From assembly GCF_031877795.1 (NCBI RefSeq), contig NC_133937.1:19433501-19497500 (forward strand): a stretch of DNA of 64,000 bases, read 5' to 3'. Position 1 is the stretch's first letter; the number at the start of each line of letters is the position of its first letter. Made by a program: the position numbers and the translations under genes. The notes under the pieces were generated by a model. That model searched no databases. It had not been told where the DNA came from and saw only the letters and a program-made list of their open reading frames with translations. Shown here piece by piece: positions 32,339 through 64,000 of the stretch. This DNA is from Strix aluco. Lineage: Eukaryota; Chordata; Aves; Strigiformes; Strigidae.

Positions 32339-35300
32339 GTAAGCGGCCGGGGTGGGCCGGGCGCCGGCTCCGCGGGGCTGGGCCGGCCCGGAGGCAGGCG
32401 GGGGGGCAGCCCGGGGGCGACCGGTCCCCCGGGGCCGGGGTGAGCGCGGCTGTGCCCGGCCCGGGGGGTCGCTGGGCCTGGCTGTCCGCCGTGCACTGCC
32501 GGCCCCCGCGCTCCGCCCCGGCTGAGCCCCTCAGCCCTCGCGGTGGGCTGGCGGCTGCCGGTGTGTCCGGACTCCCGGTGGGAAGGGAGCTGGTCGGGAG
32601 GGTTAAAGTTTCAGTGCCGGGGCCGCCCGTCCCTGCCGAGGGGTCTGCAGCGGCCGGCGCTCAGCAGGTCCCGGCCTCCCGCTCGCCGCGGCGGCCGCGC
32701 CGGTCCCTGGCTGCCTCTCGGCCGGCTCTGGGGCTCCCTGGGAGAGGAGATGTTGGGAAGACACAGGCTGGAGAGACATCTGCTGTCTCGACCTGGGGAG
32801 GAGAAAGCAAGTCCCAGCGCTGGTGCCGACACCCGTTTCCCTGCCAGTGGGGAAGTTGCTTATTTTCCTGTTTCCGAGTTGCCGGTGAACACTGCCCCGT
32901 GCCGCGGCTCTCCCTCGGCTCGCTGGGCCCGGGCTGGGCAGGGCTGGCGCGCTGCCGGCCCCGGGGGAGGAGATCCGCACCCAGGGGCTCTGCTAGCGCC
33001 ACCCGAAAGGAGCCGCGGACGCCGACGCAGTGATACCGCAGGCGGGGCGGGAGCCAGGGAGAGTGAGAGACGGCGAACGGCTGGCGGGCGCTGAGGGGGT
33101 TTTGAGGGCGCACGGCTGTACAAGTGGAGCCGATGGTTCGTAACACAACAGCACAGCAGCTGATTTACAGGCCCTAGAGGAGAAAACCAGATCAGTGGGT
33201 GGCTGGGGTTTGCCAAAACCAACTTGATAGCCACAATGGGAGTAAAGGCATTTTGTGCAGAGATACTAAAGGCTTCAATGCTCAAGGGCAGGCTGTTAGG
33301 GAGGGGAAGGCTTGGACAGCTTTCAGGGAGAGGGGATTTCTCTCTGCCTTGGTTGCAGGTCAAGGACTCGGTTTCCAGGAAGGACCTCAGAACAAACTCC
33401 CTGTGAACGCTGCACGAGAGGGGCTCGGCAGCCTCTTGCCAGACCCTTGCCAGTAGCTGTTGGGACTCCTGGGATGGAGCAGAGCACAGGATTCGTGCAG
33501 AAACCAAGGTCAAGCATTAAGGGCCATCATTTGCAGGCATTAGCAGGCCCCAGGGGAAAGAAAACTGCAGAGAATAGTATGTTGGAGGAGCAGCCAGCTG
33601 GGTGGCTGCAACATGACTGCTGTACATGAGGGCAGCTCGGAGCAGAGCTGTGCTGCTTCCGTTTCTGGAGTGCCTTTTCCCATGGCTGCTAAACACTCCC
33701 GCCGCCAACAGATGGACAGACGTTTCCCTCCTGCCTGCAGGGCATTGGCTCTGCAATTCAGCCGGTTGTCACGGGAGGAAAGAAAATAGCACCTGCATTA
33801 CTAGGTCACGTTCAACGGCTTTAGCTCGTACTGCCTGGCAGCGGCTGGCCCTTAATTGAAGCAGTCTGGCTGGCACGGGGAGGCTGCACCACACAGCAAG
33901 GGTGCCGTGGCAGTGCTGCGCTCTGGGGCAGGGAGCTGGTGCTGCTCTGGGCAGTGCATCAGAGTTGGGTTGCTGCTCTTTACCCCATTCCCTGCAATGC
34001 CCAGAGGATCCTTCCTGAGCCCTGGGAAGGTCTGAAGACAGGGAGGAATTAGCCCAGCAAAGGGGGACTGCAGTGTGTGTGCAAGCCCAGGGCCCAGGCC
34101 AGGCACGCTGGGTGCCACGGAGCGGGATGCTACTGATGGCAGGAGGGGGAGACAGGTCCCCTTCTGGGATGTGTGGCAGATAAAAGCCAAGTGTGCTACA
34201 CTCCCGAGGGAAGCCTGGGGGCCTAAAGGGCACAGCTGCTCAGCATAGGAGGCAGGACTTACCTCGAGACCAGGTCTAAGGTTGCCTGAGGTTGCTCTTC
34301 CAGGAACAAGGAAGCAGGCGACAATGCTCCAGCTCTGCTCAATGAGCAAGGTGGGCTTCCTCCAAAGCACACTGCGCAAGTGTGCAGGCATACAGCCAGC
34401 AACCTCCCAAGTGAGCCAGAGCTGCGCGGGCTGGGGAGACGCAGGCACGACCCCATGACATTCCTTAGTCATGCTGTTTGCTGCAACGAGTGGAAGTGTC
34501 TGGGGCAGCATTGAGTGAGCTGTGAAAACCCCTCTAGAGGGGATGGGGCTGATGGCACTGGAGAAGGGGAGCTGTTCTGTTCAAGGGGCACAGTCTGTTC
34601 TTCTCCAGCATCTTTGGGCCTGGGCTCCCCCAGCCAGGCTCAGTGGTTAGGGTTTGAGGTGGCTGTTCTCAGCACACTGAGGAGGATGTTTGTCCCCTCC
34701 TTCACCTCTCTGGGAAATCTGTGCCAGCAGATGAGGTGGCTGGCTGGTCGTGGCAGGCTGAGGCTGCCCAGGTGGGATGTCCAGTGGGATCCTTACAGCA
34801 GGCAGTGCATGCTGCTTCCCACAGGCCGGGGCGGGGGGGGGGGGTGGGGGGGTGTCCATGCTCCCAGGCTTTCAGAAGCCCCTGCAAAACGCAGGAGGAA
34901 GGTCACACCTCATTTTGCAGCGCTGGATCTCTACCTTCACCCTCCTTGCACTCCCTGCTGCACCTGCAGGTCCCTCGGACCCCACATCCTGGGCTGCACC
35001 GCTGTCTGGGCTGCATTCCGCGGGCAGGCTGGGCAGGGGCTGCCAGAGCTTGGCTGAGCTCAGGTGGCAGGCCAGCCGGGGAAAAACCTCAGGTCTGGGG
35101 CCACAGGGCAGCCCCTTTGGAGGACTTGAGTGGCTGGAAAATCTCCTTGAAAAGCTCTTCTCAGCTTCTGAAGAATATGAGTCACGCACGGGTTGAACAA
35201 TCCCCTTCCTTCCCCTCTTCTCCCACACACCCAAAATCCCCTGAGCGAGATCTGCAGCAACCACTGATTCAGAAATTCATGGTATGAGGGCACTGTGGAG

Positions 35301-36425
35301 TCAGATATGGGTTTTTTTTTCTTTTTTTTCCTTTCCATTGCTTAGCGAGAAGAAATGTGGAGCAAGAGAGGGTGCCTGGAGGCTCTGCTCTGATCCTGCC
35401 TCTTTGCTAGAAGTCTCCGGTGGTTTCCTGCAGTCAGGCAGACCTTGACCCCAGCGGGCCACCCGTCTGTGGTAGCCAGCAGTCCCAGTGGCGATGCTGG
35501 GGCTGGACGGGTTGCTGAGACCAGCCTCTTCCTCCCCGGTGAGTAGGAGGGTGCGAGCGCTGCGGGTGGCAGGGAAAGGGCCCTGCTGCTGACAGTGCCT
35601 TGCTGGGGTCGGTGGGGAGCATGCAGCACCGGGTGCTGGGACGGTGGGAGATGCTCCCACGGGTGGCTCTGGAGCTGCTGCTCTCGCTTTGAAATCAGAT
35701 GCTTCCTAGCGGGAAAGAGGGAATGGGAACATGGACGGCAAATGCCTCTCTTGGGCCACCTCCACGGGAAGGATGCAGGGACTGCTGTGTAAGTGGAAAC
35801 TGGGGGAATGGGAAAGCACCCCTTTGAGTGCCTGGCAAGGGGTTACCACACGCTGGCTTCGGTCTGCAGAGTCTTGGAGAGCTTCCCCCGGACGGGGGGG
35901 AGACAGCAGGCTTTGGGGCAGTGCTTTGGGGCAGCTGCTCCTGTTTGGGTCCAGGGGGGCTTGGAGCAGACATCCCTGTGCCAGAGGTGCCTCGTCAAGG
36001 TGACATGGTGTGGGTAGAGACCTGGAAGGCCCCAGGGGCTGCTGCCGGGCTCTATGGCACGGTCGGGGTGGTTTCAGCCATGCTGTGCTGCAGGTCTTGT
36101 TGGGAAAGGGTGAGACGGCTGGTCAGCGGGGACTGGCGCCCGAAGCGGGGCAGGCGGCCGGGGAGGGTGGGGGGCAAACCCCTCCGTGCTCCCGGGGGGA
36201 AACTCGGGACCTTGGGGCGCTCCCGGGGTGCCAGGCAGCGCCCAACCGAGAGCAGCCGGGGGAGGCGGGCGGGCGGCCGCCGGGATTTCCAGCCCGCCCG
36301 GAGCCCAAAACTCCCAGGCGGGGAGGAGACGGCCCGTCCCACCGCCCCGGCCCGGGCCGGGGGAGCCGCCGGCGGGGGCAGGAGCGGCCGGGCCCCGGGC
36401 CGTGCCGAGCGGAGCCCCGCTCCGA

Positions 36426-36465
36426 GCTGTGCCGGGCCGGGCCGTGCCGGGCCGTGCCGTGCCGG
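36426..36465 (+). repeat. Pentanucleotide GCCGK repeat, 8 units
   Basis: Units gctgt, gccgg, gccgg, gccgt, gccgg, gccgt, gccgt, gccgg in 5-bp register. Confidence 0.9.
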
Positions 36466-36492
36466 TCCCCGGGCCGTGCCGGTCCCCGGGCC
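36459..36492 (+). repeat. 17-bp unit repeated twice in tandem
   Basis: GTGCCGGTCCCCGGGCC at 36459-36475 and again, identical, at 36476-36492, just 5' of the tandem GC boxes. Confidence 0.95.
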
Positions 36493-36566
36493 GTGCCGGG
36501 CCGCGGCGGGGCGGGGCGGGGCGGTGACGCGCGGGCCCGTCATTTCCCGGCTCGGCGGGGTTTCTA

Positions 36567-36576
36567 GGGACTTTCC
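36567..36576 (+). promoter_or_regulatory. Canonical kappaB site GGGACTTTCC (proximal)
   Basis: Same decamer as at 32251, 85 bp upstream of the NFKB2 start codon and 61 bp before the acceptor of the ATG exon. NFKB2 is a known NF-kappaB target in mammals. Confidence 0.8.
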
Positions 36577-36636
36577 GGAGCGGCGGTGCCTTCCTGCCGC
36601 CGCCGGTCCCCGCTCACCCCCGCGCTCTCCCCGCAG

Positions 36637-36660
36637 GCCGGCGGCCGGCCCCGCGCAGAC

Positions 36661-36681
<21 letters not shown>
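36637..36681 (+). CDS. NFKB2: NFKB2 exon 2, start-codon exon (coding 36661-36681)
   Basis: Acceptor ctctccccgcag before 36637, 24 nt of leader, then ATG GAC at 36661; seven codons (MDEQFQP), donor ccc|gtgagt. It continues in frame into CLDGIDYDDF, matching human GLDGIIEYDDF. Confidence 0.88.
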
Positions 36682-43367
<6,686 letters not shown>

Positions 43368-43503
43368 GGGGCCAGCAGCACCCCCACCCTGCCCTGCCCA
43401 CACAAGTGCCTTCTGGACTTGGGGTCTGACTGCCTGGACTCAGGGGGATGGGATGCAGCCAGCTCCTGCCCCTCTCTGCTCTTATTTAATGGTCCCTCTT
43501 CTG

Positions 43504-43509
43504 AATAAA
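43504..43509 (+). terminator. NFKB2 poly(A) signal AATAAA
   Basis: Canonical signal 137 bp after the stop codon, so the 3' UTR is only about 150 nt. A second AATAAA lies at 43849-43854, after a long T-run. Confidence 0.85.
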
Positions 43510-43699
43510 GGGACAGTTTCCATTAGCCTTTGCCCTCCCTCTCTCCAGCCCCGGCCCTCAATGGGCAAGCACTAACTCCCCTGAGCCCTGTCTGGGGCTG
43601 GGAGTCTGGTAGCAAGGAGGCAGCTGCCGGCACCCTCCTCAGCATCCCTCCATGCCAGGGCTGTCCCCAACTGTGGGGGAGAAACCACAGCGTACACAA

Positions 43700-45309
43700 G
43701 AAGTGAAGAGCAAGTTTTACTTCAGTAACCGAGAGAAGAAGCTGTACAAAGGTTTTTCTCCCCACCCCGAGCCGCCTAGGGCGAGGGTGGATTTTTTTCT
43801 TTTTCTTTTTTTTTTTTTTTTTTTTTTGCAATAGACTCAAAAGAGCAGAATAAAAAGTTTGACACATTCGCAAAGTCAGTGCTGAAACCAGCCAGGTCCT
43901 GGGTGGCCAAGAACAGCGTGCGTGCCAGCCCCCCACCCACAGCCCTTCCAGTCCCCAGATCCCTTCCTGTGCACCCTGGGCAGTCTTGTGGCCATGCTCC
44001 ACCACTGGCACCCTGCTTTGGACGAGCACCCTCCAGCCCCCCCGGGGTGGTGGGGGCTGCCCGAGCTGGCCCCTCACCCAGGCAAGGAGGGAGCCCGTGG
44101 CCAAGGAAGGTGCTGCACCACCGCCGCTGCAGCACCAGGACCTTGCAGCGCTGCGGACCAGGCTTTGCTGACAGCCTCCGATGCCCCAGCCTATGTTGGC
44201 GAAGTGGCATGGGAAGGAAAGCTGGCTCCAGCCCGTGCCAGCCCCCTGGCTTCAGGGGCACCTCCCCCACCTTGAAGTACTTACATGCTGCTGCCCAACG
44301 TCCCAGGCGGTGCAAATGCGGCCAGTCCAGGCTGCAGGGGGGGTCATGAAGCACCAATGCATCAGCCACCAGTGCAACAATGGGTGCTGCCATCCCAGGG
44401 CTGCCTCCTCGGTGCCAGTGGCCACAGGGCTGGCTGTCTCTGAAGGGCTGCTGGTGCCAGAGCAGGGCTGGGTCACAGGCAGCAGCACAGGCAGGAGCCC
44501 ATGCTCAGCTTGCTGGGGGGGGAGCTGGGTCACCCTGTAAGTCCATGTAAAAACCTCCCCGCAGAGTGCAGTGCCTACAGGACATGGCTGGGTTTCTGGT
44601 TTTGTTTTGTTTTTTTTTTTTTAAACAGTTCCCAAAAAGCATCAAAAGTAGCCCCAAAAAATCCTCCCTGGTGGTCAGCTCGATCTGGTACTAAAAAGTG
44701 CAAAACTGTATCACAAAAACCGTTCAAAAGTTGTAAGAAAGCGGGGAGGGTGCAGAGGTGGCTGGGGTGGCGGGGGGGGGGGGCCAGATGCCATCACCTC
44801 GGCTCCCCTGGCTACCAGCCGCAGCAGAGGGGACAGGCCAGGGCTGGCCCCCTCCTGTCTGCCCCCCATGGCACAAGGGAGCTGGAGGAGAAGTGGCCAC
44901 TGGCTTTGTTTTGCTGCGGTTTTGTCGTCTTTTTTTTTTTTTTTTTTTTTAAAACCACTGAAGAATTGAGCCCAGTGGGTGGGTTTCAGTAATTCCCCTC
45001 CCCAGGGCTGGGGACGGGGTCCTGCAGCCAAGTGCAGGACAAAGGGGCAGGAACGAGTCTGATGGGGCCGACGGTGTGGGCAGCTCCCGCGGGCAAGGAC
45101 CAGACACTGTCCTGCTCTGCCACCGTCTCTGGCGGAGGGGCCACGGCCCTACATGGCTGGTGCTGGCAGCCGGGGAAGGGCTGTCACCCCCCCCAGCTTG
45201 TGCCGCAGACAGACGGACTCATGCAGGGTCTCGGTGGGCACGTGGCCTCCACCCCAGCACCAGGGCGGGCAGGAACGGAGCTGCAGCAAGGGTGGCTGAT
45301 GCCCCTCGC
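43700..45309 (-). other. PSD: PSD 3' untranslated region with three long A-tracts (mRNA sense)
   Basis: From the PSD stop codon down to a variant poly(A) signal. On the plus strand it shows T-runs near 43794-43827, 44606-44621 and 44931-44950, and a G-run near 44771-44783. No coding frame. Confidence 0.6.
43716..43721 (-). terminator. Candidate PSD poly(A) signal AGTAAA
   Basis: No canonical AATAAA on the minus strand between the PSD stop and NFKB2. AGTAAA (a known variant) is followed by a GT-rich tgtgtacgctgtgg. Alternative: ATTAAA at 43485-43490 (minus), inside the NFKB2 3' UTR. Confidence 0.45.
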
Positions 45310-62953
<17,644 letters not shown>

Positions 62954-63834
62954 CTGCAATGGGAAGGGATGTTCTATGTTAGCCTGCCTAGAGATCATCT
63001 CCTCGTTCAGCTTCTCAGGAAATGCAGGTTCATCACCCTGCTTTGGAAACCAGCTACTCACTGCTGGGACCCAGGATGAATAACATCAGTTAGAGACACT
63101 CCAAGGTCAGGTCTGGGAGCTAAGGGAAGGTTTGGGGATGTGGCTGGAGGAGAGGTGGGGTGGCAGGACAGCGCCAGTGACTAATGACAGGACCAAGGCT
63201 CTCAAACCCAGGTCCAAACTGGATCTGGAGAGACAGAACAACTGCTCCGAAGTCCCCCACCCTAAGCCTGTGAAACTGCATGTGTGGGCTCAGGCTCTGC
63301 CAAGCTCAGCTGTAGCACAGACTTGGAGCAGAAACATGTGCACATCACATGCTGTCCTACAGCTCTGCACTCATTTTTTAACCTGGACAAACTCCTCGGG
63401 CTGCTCTCAAGTGCAGTTTCTACCCGAGACAAGACGACTATAATTCCTTTGCTCGCCTTTTCCCACCCACCAACTTCAAAGCACTTCACAGAAGGGAAAA
63501 CCAAAGCAGAGAGGACAAAGATGAAGGAAACCCCCACAGCCTCCCAGCTCACAGTGGGGTGTACTCTCTTCTTCAGGCTGCCCATCAGCTCTCAGCCCAC
63601 CATGCCTTAAATGGCCATGTTAGGAGACGCTTTTGGCTTAGCCCCCAAAGCAGTCTGAGTCAGCAGCTCAGAAGTTATCCCAACCAAAAAGCTGGTTGAA
63701 TCTAATCAACAACGAACGTTAAGCAACTCTGACCTCGCCCAAATTTTCTGGCAGCCCTCGCAATGTTCCAGTCTGATTTATTTTTAAAAGTCTCTAATTG
63801 ACTTTTAAGAGGCCTGCTCTCCTGAGCCAGTTAC
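62954..63834 (-). other. PSD intron
   Basis: No supported exon; inverted repeat at 63784-63808 near its right end. Confidence 0.6.
63784..63808. repeat. Inverted repeat, 9-bp arms, 7-nt spacer
   Basis: TTAAAAGTC at 63784-63792 and GACTTTTAA at 63800-63808, spacer tctaatt. Confidence 0.9.
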
Positions 63835-63947
63835 CCAGGACAATCTCCTTGAGGCTTCGCTTCTTCCACGAAGGACGAGCCTCCTTGCTGCTCAGTGCTG
63901 ACCATCCCAGGGGAGCCCTGTGCAGCACTGACAGGCTGCCCTGTGCC
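63835..63947 (-). CDS. PSD: Candidate further 5' PSD exon, possibly a first coding exon
   Basis: Donor cctgg|gtaact at the left edge joins in phase to the exon ending at 62953. The open frame reads MVSTEQQGGSSFVEEAKPQG then DCPG from an ATG at 63905 (G at -3 and G at +4) and is open up to a TAA at 63948-63950. It is short and I see no certain match to PSD, so it may be chance. Confidence 0.3.
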
Positions 63948-64000
63948 TTAGGGAGCTCTTCAGCACCTTCCTACCACCCTCCTGGCACCCCCAGGCGCCG

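Larger units (their letters stand above)
31980..33110 (+). promoter_or_regulatory. NFKB2: Upstream CpG island, likely distal NFKB2 promoter
   Basis: Very CpG-dense from about 32150, with a canonical kappaB decamer at 32251, GC-rich Sp1-like sites and a GGGGCC repeat running into a strong donor at 32339. The next acceptor downstream on this strand that leads into NFKB2 coding sequence is at 36637. Mammalian NFKB2 uses more than one promoter with non-coding first exons; that this island is one is inference. Confidence 0.6.
32339..36636 (+). other. NFKB2 5' intron / upstream region
   Basis: No coding exon supported. It holds long G-runs near 34829-34851 and the proximal CpG island from about 36120. 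Open frames of 150-290 codons in the GC-rich parts look like chance. Confidence 0.6.

Noticed and set aside
32019-32443. Plus-strand frames with poly-GR and poly-GP through the GGGGCC repeat
   Set aside because: Products of the hexamer repeat read in different frames; no independent evidence that they are translated.
43849-43854. Second AATAAA on the plus strand as the NFKB2 end
   Set aside because: Kept only as a possible distal signal; the signal at 43504 is closer, comes before the long T-run and fits the short UTR.
63262-63585. 107-codon minus-strand frame in the PSD intron
   Set aside because: No similarity to PSD, PSD2, PSD3 or PSD4 that I recognise and no phase-compatible splice sites.

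Overview
The window is gene-dense, intron-containing vertebrate DNA with long GC-rich CpG islands and no interspersed repeat that I recognise. Compact introns, high GC from about 20 kb onward and a predicted NFKB2 product of 911 residues (close to what I recall for chicken p100) suggest a bird, or less likely another sauropsid. I cannot name the species. I see no operon, phage, plasmid, CRISPR array or rRNA/tRNA gene. Layout: 1671-17057 (+) is the 3' half of GBF1, 19 coding exons and the stop codon, with a 3' UTR to about 18.44 kb. After about 3.8 kb without a gene, 22229-30494 (+) is a complete seven-exon TMEM150A-like gene of 267 residues. At 36661-43367 (+) lies complete NFKB2 coding sequence (22 coding exons), with a probable non-coding first exon and second CpG island about 4.3 kb upstream. 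At 45310-62953 (-) are the Sec7, PH and coiled-coil parts of PSD (EFA6A), tail to tail with NFKB2; its N-terminal part lies outside the window. All coding exons listed join in phase with GT-AG introns; the joined lengths were checked exon by exon. How the genes relate: GBF1 and PSD are both Sec7-type ARF exchange factors (GBF1 for ARF1-class proteins at cis-Golgi/ERGIC, PSD for ARF6 at the plasma membrane). The TMEM150A family is linked to PI4-kinase at the plasma membrane. NFKB2 is the p100/p52 transcription factor of the non-canonical NF-kappaB pathway. GBF1-NFKB2-PSD in this order and orientation matches the human 10q24 arrangement as I remember it; the TMEM150-like gene between GBF1 and NFKB2 is not there in human to my knowledge. 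Most notable: (1) a CpG-island exon inside the long PSD intron that would start a Sec7-less, PH-containing short PSD; (2) a C9orf72-type GGGGCC repeat touching the 5' splice site of the likely NFKB2 first exon; (3) an identical canonical kappaB decamer in both NFKB2 CpG islands; (4) the extra TMEM150-family gene; (5) GC-rich 5- or 6-bp tandem repeats in all four promoter-like CpG islands. I saw nothing that looks like a wholly new system.
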